Assembly: GCF_020515695.1 (NCBI RefSeq)
Contig: NZ_JAIWJA010000002.1
Span: 682,001 to 746,000, forward strand
DNA: 64,000 bases
Origin: Pseudomonas sp. MWU16-30317
GTDB lineage: Bacteria > Pseudomonadota > Gammaproteobacteria > Pseudomonadales > Pseudomonadaceae
Direction: 5' to 3'
Shown here: one piece after another, positions 57,006-64,000 of the stretch
How positions within the stretch are numbered: position 1 is the first letter of the stretch
Layout of the letters: each line of letters opens with the position of its first letter
Notes under the pieces: generated by a model
What the model saw: only the letters and a program-made list of their open reading frames with translations
Databases searched by the model: none
What the model was told of the DNA's origin: nothing
Program-made: the position numbers and the translations under genes

Positions 57006-57644
57006 TCAGGCTTGATCCTGAGCGGTCTTGGCTTCACGTTTGATCCTATACACCGTAGCAACGCCACAGTCAGCAAGCTTGGCCACGTCATCAGCACTCA
57101 TATCTGGGTGCTTGGCTGCCAGTGCATATACTTTTTTCCAGAGATCGAAGTTTTTCGTCTTGCCTGTCGGCTTCCACTCAGGATCAGCGGCCTTCTTGTT
57201 CTCTATGCCTTGCTTGATCCGCTCAACACGCTTTTCTTGATCCAGCCGTGCCATGGTCGCCATCAGGTCCAAGAGCATGTTGTTGATCACTTCCATGATC
57301 TGTCCTGTGATGCCTTTGTCTTGCACCAGCATATGACTGGTGGGCAGGTCAGCGATAACCATACGCAGGCCCTTGGCCTTGATCGTGGTCTTGAGCACAT
57401 CCCAGTCATCCTGTGAGAGTCTCGAGAACCGGTCCACGCTTTCGCACAGCAGAATTTCACCTGACTTGGCGGTATCGAGCAGACGCATCAACTCTGGTCG
57501 GTCGACCTTGGTCCCGCTGATGTTCTCGGCATAGACGCCGACCACGCCCAAACCTTTCTCGACTGCAAACGATTCCAAAGCCACTTTGGCACGGAGTGCA
57601 TCTTGATCCTTGGTCGAAGCTCGGAGGTACAAATGGGCGTTCAT
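57006..57644 (-). CDS. Serine recombinase (resolvase/invertase family)
   Basis: 212 residues. Catalytic domain (about 1-135): the nucleophile Ser in YLRASTKDQD, GTKVDRPELMRLLDTAKSGEILLCESVDRFSRL and LDQEKRVERIKQGIENKKA. The C-terminal helix-turn-helix of Hin/resolvase type is in MSADDVAKLADCGVATVYRIKR. The ATG at 57644 follows AAGGAT at a good distance. It lies alone with a repeat-rich upstream region that looks like a res site. It could resolve a transposon or plasmid, or invert DNA. Confidence 0.88.
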   Translation of the reverse strand: MNAHLYLRASTKDQDALRAKVALESFAVEKGLGVVGVYAENISGTKVDRPELMRLLDTAKSGEILLCESVDRFSRLSQDDWDVLKTTIKAKGLRMVIADLPTSHMLVQDKGITGQIMEVINNMLLDLMATMARLDQEKRVERIKQGIENKKAADPEWKPTGKTKNFDLWKKVYALAAKHPDMSADDVAKLADCGVATVYRIKREAKTAQDQA

Positions 57645-57667
57645 GGTCAACTATCCTTTGGCATCTT

Positions 57668-57765
57668 TGTCGATAGGCCAATGATAGTACGATCACATAG
57701 CTATCGCTAAGACTTTTATGATAGTGCCCGACAGGCGGTTATCGCACTACCGTACGAGTAGACTG
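57668..57765. promoter_or_regulatory. Possible res/recombination site of the serine recombinase
   Basis: Directly upstream of the recombinase gene: inverted halves CGATAG (57671) and CTATCG (57701), and ATGATAGTGC (57718) with GCACTA (57744). Multiple half-sites of this kind are typical of resolvase-bound regions, but exact subsites cannot be proved by reading. Confidence 0.4.
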
Positions 57766-57787
57766 CTTTGATAGCCGGTTTGGCGAA

Positions 57788-58003
57788 TTACAAGCGAGCG
57801 CTGAGCCACCCAAGGTAGTCATTGCCAGCGTGCGTGAGCACGAGGTGATTATGAGCGGTGGATTTGTAGTCTCGGGTGAGGTGCCTTGTCAGTAGCAAGG
57901 AATCAATGACTGCTTGGTCATCAGGACTGAAGTGAAGCCAATACTTGCACCGGAAAACTAACAGCAAGACGCGAAGTTGGTCCCGCTGGGAGTCCTTCAC
58001 CGG
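57788..58003 (-). CDS. Small hypothetical protein
   Basis: About 70 residues from a GTG start near 58000 (first residues read as KDSQRDQLRVLLLVFRC). Hydrophobic centre YWLHFSPDDQAVIDSLLL, end TRDYKSTAHNHLVLTHAGND. The C-terminal half has the wing-like LTHAGNDYL seen in small DNA-binding islands proteins, but that is only a resemblance. It follows the next small gene closely and probably shares its transcript. Confidence 0.4.
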   Translation of the reverse strand, partial: PVKDSQRDQLRVLLLVFRCKYWLHFSPDDQAVIDSLLLTRHLTRDYKSTAHNHLVLTHAGNDYLGWLSARL

Positions 58004-58036
58004 ACAGCAGCCAAGAGAAAGGGCTGTAGGTGATGC

Positions 58037-58255
58037 TCATGGTTCACTCATCCAGCAGTTCAACAGTGCGCGACCTTTATCCGTGATCCGCACACGCAAT
58101 TCACTGCCTTGCTCGCTCGGAATGAACTCAGTGGTCAAATGACCAGAGTCGATAAGGCGCTTTACCCATTCAAGGCAATCACCCTGCAACGTGATCCTGC
58201 GGCCTCGGGCGGCCTGTGTGAGCAGAATTTCAGAGAAGGACATTGGGGCGGGCAT
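58037..58255 (-). CDS. Small winged-helix-like hypothetical protein
   Basis: 72 residues. Starts MPAPMSFSEILLTQAARGRR. The pattern CLEWVKRLIDSGHLTTEF then GSELRVRITDKGRALL resembles a winged-helix fragment (helix followed by two strands and a terminal helix). Small proteins of this kind sit in phage and island DNA. The function is unknown. Confidence 0.45.
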   Translation of the reverse strand: MPAPMSFSEILLTQAARGRRITLQGDCLEWVKRLIDSGHLTTEFIPSEQGSELRVRITDKGRALLNCWMSEP

Positions 58256-58369
58256 TCAGGCAGGTCCTTTGCTGGATTAGTTCGAGCGTTTTGGTGCAGA
58301 AAATCATAGTTGGAGCGTCGGTGACAGGATCGGGCCTAACCGTTTCTGGCCAGAGTCCCCGGAATTAAT

Positions 58370-58390
58370 GGGCTACACGCGTGCTACAAC
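58370..58390. other. 16S-rRNA-like 21-base stretch
   Basis: GGGCTACACGCGTGCTACAAC differs by only a couple of bases from the universally conserved 16S rRNA segment around E. coli position 1220-1240. Nothing on either side resembles rRNA. It may be chance or a recombination scar. Confidence 0.4.
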
Positions 58391-58439
58391 TTCTACGGTC
58401 TATCAATTCCCTACAGAAAATATGGTATTGAGCCTATTT

Positions 58440-58472
58440 CTGGGGGTTATTTGGGGTTATTGGGGGTTATTG
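58440..58472. repeat. GGGGTTATT short direct repeats
   Basis: Three copies of GGGGTTATT in a row (TGGGGGTTATTTGGGGTT... pattern) just upstream of the HEPN-like gene. Could be slippage or a protein-binding iteron. Confidence 0.6.
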
Positions 58473-58538
58473 TTCTTCGCTAATTGCAAGGCTTGTATTG
58501 TAGACTTGTGTTTACGATGATCAGCCCGGACAGCACCC

Positions 58539-59408
58539 ATGGAAGTCATAACGGAAAAGTTTTTGCGAAAAGCTGATAATCGCTTGATCGATGAGGACGT
58601 AGCCTTACACCAGCGACCTTTCCACGTTATGGCAGACTGGATGGACGAACAAGGGATAGCTGGTGATTTTTTAGATGAGGGAAGATGGAAGCCCCTGATG
58701 GCGGCGTACAAAAAACTCTACCCAACCGGCGATTTCTCCATGCCGGGGCTTTTATCCGCTGGTGTAGCGATTCGCGACAGAATGTACCCGGTACATGTCG
58801 GAATTGGATTCGGTACTGTGAGTATCGATCCACTGGAAATGATCACAATAACAAGAGAGGAACTTTCCTCAATATTCAATACCAATCCTCAGGAAGGCTG
58901 GAAAGCTCTCTATGGGGTTTGTGATCTATGGGATTTTTCATACAGTATTGATGACTTGCGATTTAACGGCTCTCCGGCCACAGACCTTCTTAATAATGCA
59001 AGGTCGGCAATAACAGCTACAGCTCGCACCCTGTTAGGTTCAACAAACATAGATTCCGCTGTGCAGTCATGCTGTCTTGCTGCTGAATTATCGATAAAAG
59101 GTGTTCTTGCAATTCTGGGCGTATCAGAAAAGACAATAAAATCTTTGTCGCATAATTTAGTGAAAGCAGCCGACCTACTAATAAGTATGAGATCAAATGG
59201 TAACGATCAAATGCTTAGAGATGCTTGCAGTAATTTCCCCAATTACGTGAGCACCCGTTACTCCTCTCACGGACTCAAGCGTGTTGAGCTAATGGCACTT
59301 GCGATGAGGTCACAGTTCGTCGCCGCTGAGGTTTTGCGTAGAGTTTCCGAAAGGGATTTCGCGAGCGACATCTATACTGCTACGAAGCAGGCTCGACCCA
59401 AGGTATAG
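58539..59408 (+). CDS. HEPN-like domain orphan protein
   Basis: 289 residues, no signal peptide. N-terminal half is unrecognised (MEVITEKFLRKADNRLIDED; GRWKPLMAAYKKLYPTGDF). The C-terminal half (about 145-280) is all-helical with AVQSCCLAAELSIKGVLAIL then TIKSLSHNLVKAADLLISM, the order seen in HEPN domains of toxin and defence systems. The strict RNase motif (Arg-x4-6-His) is not obvious, so ribonuclease activity is uncertain. Codon use differs from the chromosome. Confidence 0.65.
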   Translation: MEVITEKFLRKADNRLIDEDVALHQRPFHVMADWMDEQGIAGDFLDEGRWKPLMAAYKKLYPTGDFSMPGLLSAGVAIRDRMYPVHVGIGFGTVSIDPLEMITITREELSSIFNTNPQEGWKALYGVCDLWDFSYSIDDLRFNGSPATDLLNNARSAITATARTLLGSTNIDSAVQSCCLAAELSIKGVLAILGVSEKTIKSLSHNLVKAADLLISMRSNGNDQMLRDACSNFPNYVSTRYSSHGLKRVELMALAMRSQFVAAEVLRRVSERDFASDIYTATKQARPKV

Positions 59409-60052
59409 AGTAGTTAAATAAGCATGGCATCTGACGGAAGGGAATCTACTCTGCATAGCGTCCGCTATGGCGAAATGTCATGTGCTCTTAACTGGTCAAT
59501 CAAAGGCTGATGCACGGTCAAGGCAAGTCAGCACTACAGCGGCGCTGTGAGGTCATTCACCAGTGAAGGTTTACCCCACCTCACGGTGGACGAATCGACC
59601 TATGACCTCCGGTCGAACACTATCCAATAAATGAAATCACAGAAAATCTGTCTTTGATCTTGATCTTGATCTTGATCTTGATCCTCTCTTTTCGTGCAGA
59701 ACACGAAGTGCGGTAGCACTCGTCACCCACGAACAAGGTGATAACCCGTATGCCCGGCATACTATTCCGAGCAAAGGCACCAGCAAGGGCGGTTTTGTGT
59801 CGACTACTTTTATTGGAGGGTGATTCTGTGCTGAAGTCTTCTGTGGTGCGAAGTCACCAGAGTTTAAATCTCAGACGTTGACGTCTGACGTAATTCCTTT
59901 CATATGTAAGGGATTTCAACAAGTGCCCGTATTACGTGGCCTGTAGGCAATATCTCTCATAACTTTTTAAGTAAAGCTACGCGAAGGTCATGCTGCGAGT
60001 GAAATACTTTCACCGGATTGCACAGATGCCTTGCTGGGGCTGTACCACGCTT
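59409..60052. other. Gene-free island segment with TTGATC repeats
   Basis: 644 bases between the HEPN-like gene and the integrase. It holds five perfect TTGATC repeats (59654-59683) and a small hairpin AGTGC-GGTA-GCACT (about 59706-59719). I see no credible gene; ORFs on the plus strand near 59990 are shadows of the integrase. It is a plausible location for recombination arms or an attachment site of the integrase. Confidence 0.4.
59654..59683. repeat. (TTGATC)x5 tandem repeat
   Basis: Five exact copies of the hexamer TTGATC in a row, within non-coding island DNA. Confidence 0.9.
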
Positions 60053-60756
60053 TCAGTGCCCCCCTTGTTCGCTGTCGTAGCTACGATAGACCAGCGATGG
60101 GTTGATCAATATTTTGATTTCCCCTTCTCTCATGTTGCCTGTCTGCTCGGCCATCTCAAGCACGTCGTCCACTTCGATGCCAAGATATCTGACCGTGTTT
60201 TCCAGCTTGGTGTGACCAAGACGTATCTGTACTGCTCTGATGTTTTTCGTTCTCCGATAAATCAACCATGCCTTGGTCCGTCGCATCGTATGAGTACCAT
60301 ATGGCACTGGGTCGAGGCCGATGGAGCTTACCCAGGCTTTCACTATGCGCGAGTATTGACGCGTGGATAGGTGCTCGGAAGTTGTTAGCCGACTGGGAAA
60401 CAAGAAGTCTCCGTTTCTGAGTCCAGCCTGTATTACCCATTCCTCCACAGCGAGTCGCGTCTGCGCAGTGATCTCGAATTGGGCGGGCCGTTTTGTCTTC
60501 TGCTGCATCACCATTGCCCTAGCTACAACGTGATTTCCGTGCGCGACATCACGAACACGTAGCTTCATCAGATCGCATGCACGAAGCTTGCTGTCGATTG
60601 CTAAATCGAAAAGCGCTAGACACCTCACGTTTTGCGCAAGCTCAAGCCTGATTCTGATGCCCCAGATGTCTCGCGAGCGGAGCGGTGATTTTTGACCAAC
60701 CAGCTTGCCTTTATTCCAGGGCTGGTACGAGGTAGCAGTTTTTGCGTTAATGTCAT
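60053..60756 (-). CDS. Short tyrosine recombinase/integrase, 5' end out of frame
   Basis: The catalytic part from a GTG at 60628 is complete: DSKLRACDLMKLRV (first Arg), HTMRRTKAWLIYRR (His-x-x-Arg), LGHTKLENTVRYLG (His and nucleophile Tyr). The conserved beginning SYQPWNKGKLVGQK continues in the same frame up to 60751, but the natural ATG (60756, behind GGAGGT) is one base out of frame. Adding one A in the A5 run (60739-60743) would restore it. As written, an ATT at 60751 would be the only start with good ribosome-site spacing. Such 200-230 residue integrases are common in proteobacterial islands. Confidence 0.8.
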
Positions 60757-60905
60757 TACCTCCGTTTATGGAGGTTTAGCATGACCCTGTGCAAGAAGGG
60801 CAGCAGTCGGCCAGAAGCGGACATTAAGATTCAAAATAACTTGGGCTCAGAGGGGAGCGAAGCTTCCTGTTGCAACTACGGTTGAGCGAAGTCAAGTCGC
60901 AGCAA

Positions 60906-61376
60906 TCATTCATTGACCAAGTCTTCAGTAAGCCACGGCTTAGCGCCTTGAACCGGAATTCTCGATGCCTTGATTCGTTGTATGCGGATAGGATTCCATT
61001 GATGTATGAGGCTTTGCTCATAGCCCTCCGCGTTCGTAAACAGATCCTCGCCGATCTCCGCAATAAATAGACTAAAGCCAGAGCGAAGCAACCCCATGAG
61101 AAGGTGTTGATAGCCGGCGTTGTAGCGAGCGGAGCCCTTGTAACCACCCGCTTGATTGGGGCCAAAGTACTTGGCTTTACCAATATAGTAAGGTCTTTCT
61201 CCATCGTCAGGATGATGAAAAACGTAAAGGCAATATGAGCAAGGCAGCGCCTCGCATGCGTTTTCTTTTGTGAAGTGCCGCCAATTCAGTTGCATTTGCT
61301 GATGCTCAACGCTAGGCATAGTCGGCCTGCTGTAGTGGTTCAGTTGATGGGCTTGTAGGGTGGGCAGATGGGCCAT
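60906..61376 (-). CDS. GIY-YIG nuclease-like protein
   Basis: 156 residues from ATG 61376. The middle (about 45-130) resembles GIY-YIG: YCLYVFHHPDDGERPYYIGK, SARYNAGYQHLLMGLLRSG and a Glu-bearing AEGYEQSLIHQWNP, which would supply the metal-binding Glu. Short N-terminal extension unrecognised. Start uncertain (MPSVEHQQ at about 61322 also possible). Sits behind the integrase gene; GIY-YIG proteins in islands may be homing or restriction nucleases. Confidence 0.65.
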   Translation of the reverse strand: MAHLPTLQAHQLNHYSRPTMPSVEHQQMQLNWRHFTKENACEALPCSYCLYVFHHPDDGERPYYIGKAKYFGPNQAGGYKGSARYNAGYQHLLMGLLRSGFSLFIAEIGEDLFTNAEGYEQSLIHQWNPIRIQRIKASRIPVQGAKPWLTEDLVNE

Positions 61377-61493
61377 CACAATATCGCCCCCAAGCCGTTC
61401 ATATGGACCGCCAGTGCTTGGCCAAGGTAGCTCGGGCCAAAGGGGCTTTTACAGTGGCCCCAGGATAATCAAAGAACAGAGCGGCGCACTGCA

Positions 61494-61847
61494 CTAGTTG
61501 GGCTTTGGGGGCCACGGAGCGCCGAGTGGCGTTAGCTTGTCTTTGATTGCTGCTTCAATAAACTCGTCACTCGTATTGAATTTCTTGTGAAGCTTAATGA
61601 AATCATTGGCATCCATGCCGAGATTGTAGAGTAAACCTGCTTGGGCGTATTTGCTCAGTCCCGGCAGGTCTGGAAGCACGTTTATAAAAGAGTCTTTCCA
61701 AACGCCCACTGCTTCTGGGCCAAGCTCAGTCATAATAACATCTTGAAAGCCTATTTTGGCTAACTGAGTTTGTGCTTTGACGCGGGCATATTTCTCTTTA
61801 CTGGTGAAATCCACAGGTGGCAGTTGGTTGATGGCATCCACTGCCAA
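61494..61847 (-). CDS. C-terminal segment separated from the MORN protein by a stop
   Basis: 117 residues from a weak GTG at 61847. The frame is open back to the TAA (61893-61895) of the upstream MORN protein, in the same reading frame, and there is no convincing ribosome site. The segment between (YWKASQQLDRLELA) also looks coding. So this is probably the detached C-terminal domain: INQLPPVDFTSKEKYARVKA, then LPGLSKYAQAGLLYNLGMDA and ending LGAPWPPKPN. No known family. It could instead be a separate small protein. Confidence 0.55.
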   Translation of the reverse strand: MAVDAINQLPPVDFTSKEKYARVKAQTQLAKIGFQDVIMTELGPEAVGVWKDSFINVLPDLPGLSKYAQAGLLYNLGMDANDFIKLHKKFNTSDEFIEAAIKDKLTPLGAPWPPKPN

Positions 61848-61892
61848 TTCAAGCCTATCTAGCTGCTGGCTCGCTTTCCAGTAGGCGTAGAC

Positions 61893-63413
61893 TTAGCTCG
61901 CAACCGGAATTTTGGGAGCGACTTTTTGGAGGATATCTGATAGATCTCCTCCAAAGGAAGCTATCCGGCGATATTTATCAGCATCTGTGCCACTCCCACC
62001 CAGCTCAAACTCAATTTGCTGCAGTCGCGTCATGCTATAGGCGGAATATTCGGGGGAACAGGTCTGCACACAAAGCGAATAAAGATCAGCAAAGTCTTTG
62101 GCCCACGCTTTGTTTGGATTAGCTCCGACGACATCGTTAATTCTCGTAGTTGCTTGTTTTGCCGACGCAATCCTAGCTGGATCGTTTGTTGAGTTTTGAG
62201 CCCCCCCAATTACGGGGGGCTCTCCCCCAGGCATTGGGATGGTGACGCCGACAGCCATATTTACGCTGCAGTTCTTCCCAGGCTTTTTGCCACCCAGACC
62301 GCACATGAACTCTTCAAACTCCCCCCAGAATTCATCAGTGTTGTGCCAGACTATTTTTCCCAGATTTTTTGGCGTTCGCTCGACTTCCCGCCAAACCTTG
62401 TCGAAGATGTTGTTGCTCTTCTTCACGACTACAGTTTGCACCGTGCATTGCAAGTTGCTCTCGTTAATCACTGTGAGTGATCCCGTAGCACCTTGAGCGT
62501 TCGCGCAAGCTATAGGGAACACCGACCTCTTCGCATAGTCAACTTTGTATTTATATCGGTAGCCATCGGAGCCTAATTGTTCACAGACGGCAGAGCTGGG
62601 CATTGTTCTTGGGTCAAGCGCCCAAAAAATGTCATTCATGTTGCCAGTGAGGCCACTAATTAGCCCAGACGTCGAAGATGCGAAGCTGTCTCCAACACAA
62701 GTTATTTTAGTTCCGTCCGGGGTGACAATTTGTGTAGTGTCTTGGTATCCAAACTGTTCGGCTAATGAATTCTTAATTTTCCAAGGTAGCGCCGTCCATG
62801 TCCCCGTTTGCTGGCCATCACTCATGGAGCCTAGAAAAACCGCAGAGGGAAACTCTCCTCCGTTGGGATATAAGAAAATCTTCAATGGGCCATCCGAGAA
62901 ATCGCCACCCTTAGATGTTCCATATATGACAGGCTTACCGAAAATGCTGATAATGACAGGACCCGACACCGCGAGGAGGTCTGAAAATTCGCCCTTTATC
63001 GACATTTGGCTTTGCCGATTGAGGAGTGAGCCTTGTCCTTTGGGACGGCCGTTTTCAAAAGCGCCTGTATAGATGAACCCTGGCCACGTGTCGGAGTAAC
63101 CCATGATTGCGCCCGGCATAGGCGGTATCCAAGGGCCGCCAAATACCAAACGGCCTTGCCCGTGAGCTTTCCCGTTAAGAACCTCACCTTGGTAGTTCTG
63201 GATGGAAATATATTGATCACCTTCGACCTTTATTCGCGCTTCCTTTTCCTTCCATTCCTTAACTGCTATACCGGCTGTATTGGGTGACAAGCCATTCACG
63301 AACTCGAGAAAATCAATGTTTGCGGCAGGCTCGGTGCCGCCTGATGCAAGTGGAATTTGGGAAAACATCGAGAAACTCATCGCACATAACAGTGTTCCAA
63401 AAAGGTTCTTCAT
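61893..63413 (-). CDS. Secreted MORN-repeat protein of unknown function
   Basis: 506 residues. Strong GAGGAG site before the ATG at 63413. Signal peptide (about 1-25, MKNLFGTLLCAMSFSMFSQI). Two or three MORN-like repeats at about 60-130 (YQGEVLNGKAHGQGRLVFGG and YTGAFENGRPKGQGSLLN). A middle domain with FLGSMSDGQQTGTWTALPWK, and a C-terminal half with several Cys pairs (CVGDSF, VCEQLGSD, LQCTVQTV, FMCGLGGKKPGKNCSV, LCVQTCSPEY). Codon use is AT-rich. Ends with TAA; see the C-terminal segment. Perhaps a periplasmic or surface effector. Confidence 0.75.
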   Translation of the reverse strand: MKNLFGTLLCAMSFSMFSQIPLASGGTEPAANIDFLEFVNGLSPNTAGIAVKEWKEKEARIKVEGDQYISIQNYQGEVLNGKAHGQGRLVFGGPWIPPMPGAIMGYSDTWPGFIYTGAFENGRPKGQGSLLNRQSQMSIKGEFSDLLAVSGPVIISIFGKPVIYGTSKGGDFSDGPLKIFLYPNGGEFPSAVFLGSMSDGQQTGTWTALPWKIKNSLAEQFGYQDTTQIVTPDGTKITCVGDSFASSTSGLISGLTGNMNDIFWALDPRTMPSSAVCEQLGSDGYRYKYKVDYAKRSVFPIACANAQGATGSLTVINESNLQCTVQTVVVKKSNNIFDKVWREVERTPKNLGKIVWHNTDEFWGEFEEFMCGLGGKKPGKNCSVNMAVGVTIPMPGGEPPVIGGAQNSTNDPARIASAKQATTRINDVVGANPNKAWAKDFADLYSLCVQTCSPEYSAYSMTRLQQIEFELGGSGTDADKYRRIASFGGDLSDILQKVAPKIPVAS

Positions 63414-63552
63414 ATCGCTCTCCTCGACACAAAATCCAATCATAGGGCGAAATACCTAGCAACGTGGCGGCTACCGTTGTCTGCTCTTTCGCAAGTGCGG
63501 CGTACGCTGCTTCGCTTGGAGCATTCGCTGTCTTCTCTTGTGTCGCACGCAA
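63313..63552 (-). CDS. Possible remnant ORF overlapping the MORN gene start
   Basis: A frame from a TTG (63552) that overlaps the MORN gene by 100 bases. The first part (EKTANAPSEAAYAALAKEQT) reads like a real Ala-rich protein end; the rest lies in the overlap and is probably noise. Upstream on the same strand is a stop, so this could be the last piece of a deleted gene. Confidence 0.25.
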   Translation of the reverse strand: MRATQEKTANAPSEAAYAALAKEQTTVAATLLGISPYDWILCRGERYEEPFWNTVMCDEFLDVFPNSTCIRRHRACRKH

Positions 63553-63600
63553 CTTGAGCTCGTTTTAGGCGTCGGCCAATCCTTCTAAGATAGCCAACCC

Positions 63601-63732
63601 TTATGGTGCGTAAGCGAAGTCACCATGGTTATCGATGTAAGCACGGGCACAATGGGTATCGAAGGTTGAGATGTCCGAAAGCGGCTCAGGTGACCCTTTA
63701 GACCATGCGTGAATTTCCTGAATAATCGCCAT
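63601..63732 (-). CDS. Small ORF (43 aa), possible gene remnant
   Basis: ATG 63732 to TAA 63601. It begins MAIIQEIHAWSKG, a start I have seen in larger ATPase-like island proteins, and then changes to SDISTFDTHCARAYIDNH. It may be a deletion relic that joined the beginning of one gene to the end of another. Ribosome site weak. Confidence 0.3.
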   Translation of the reverse strand: MAIIQEIHAWSKGSPEPLSDISTFDTHCARAYIDNHGDFAYAP

Positions 63733-64000
63733 TCAGCGTCTTCCTTGACGTTGCGTCACACATATCTAACAACGTTCCACAGAGTGGCAATTTGTTACCT
63801 ATATGTCTAGTGAGAATCAGAAAAATGGGCAACCTTGTCCTGCATCTGGCCGGTAGGGCGCTCCATAAGAGGCAGCTATTGGCCGATTTCTGCCTGTCGC
63901 CATGGGCTGAAACCAACCCGTAGCGGACATTCATAACGTTTGACAAAACAGGCGTCCATCATGCCTAGCGCATTGGGCACCTTTTGGATAAAAAGGTTAG

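Noticed and set aside
58370..58390. Fragment of a ribosomal RNA gene
   Set aside because: Only about 21 bases match and the flanks do not resemble rRNA; kept as an observation only.
60824..61204. 126-residue minus-strand frame within the GIY-YIG gene
   Set aside because: Overlaps in another frame, Arg/Ser/Leu-rich, no domain.
63698..63946. 82-residue minus-strand frame at the right edge
   Set aside because: Reads through a common Pseudomonas intergenic sequence (MNVRYGLVSAHGDRQ style), probably not a protein.

Overview
The window is a chromosomal segment of a Pseudomonas species, probably of the fluorescens/putida assemblage. Three things point there: the high-GC codon use, the gene order gacS - cysM - rlmD - relA - mazG and purN/purM - perM - hda, and many Pseudomonas-type REP elements (GCGGGCTTGCCCGCGA-like cores). 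All calls rest on reading the sequence; no database search was run.

Layout. 1-3284: the 5' part of gacS (minus strand), then a divergent OmpR-type response regulator and histidine kinase pair. 3365-9495: a housekeeping block with cysM, rlmD, relA, mazG and a DUF2058 protein. 9574-12476 (minus): a small conserved protein, a DUF3108 protein, purN and purM. 12783-17574: a DUF2066 protein, a PerM-like permease, hda and two NlpC/P60 lipoproteins. 17650-23363: an MHYT-GGDEF-EAL c-di-GMP protein, a DUF2938 membrane protein, a small ORF and a UvrA-like ATPase.

23590-39513: a complete myo-inositol module. A divergent RpiR-type repressor (iolR) faces iolC (kinase-aldolase fusion), iolE, iolB, an MmsA-type dehydrogenase, an iolI-like isomerase, iolD, iolG, a second Gfo/Idh dehydrogenase and a sugar ABC transporter (binding protein, double ATPase, permease). 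GGAA-N6-TTCC and GGAA-N6-TTCT boxes lie ahead of iolC and of the transporter, which suggests one repressor controls uptake and breakdown.

39551-40184 is a tandem array of six 102-bp units, each carrying a REP pair. 40178-48592 (minus) is a tightly packed eight-gene catabolic operon behind a LysR gene: a DRE-TIM aldolase, an isopropylmalate-dehydrogenase-like enzyme, an RraA-like protein, a RutA/SfnG-like flavin monooxygenase, an ABM-fold protein, a nitronate-monooxygenase-like enzyme, an alpha/beta hydrolase and a metal-dependent hydrolase. I recognise the families but not the pathway. 48694-53946 holds a beta-lactamase-fold protein without the usual SxxK motif, a divergent LysR gene, a DUF2242 lipoprotein, a HExxH metallopeptidase and a GNAT acetyltransferase.

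54033-54142 is ffs (4.5S RNA of the signal recognition particle). From there to the right edge the DNA changes character: lower GC, small orphan genes, a serine recombinase, a short tyrosine recombinase, HEPN-like and GIY-YIG proteins, a secreted MORN-repeat protein, and several genes broken by single-base changes. dnaX, normally next to ffs in Pseudomonas, is absent. This is a genomic island in the ffs-dnaX gap. Its intact membrane-plus-soluble gene pair (54456-55261) and its MORN-protein locus are the least explained parts of the window.
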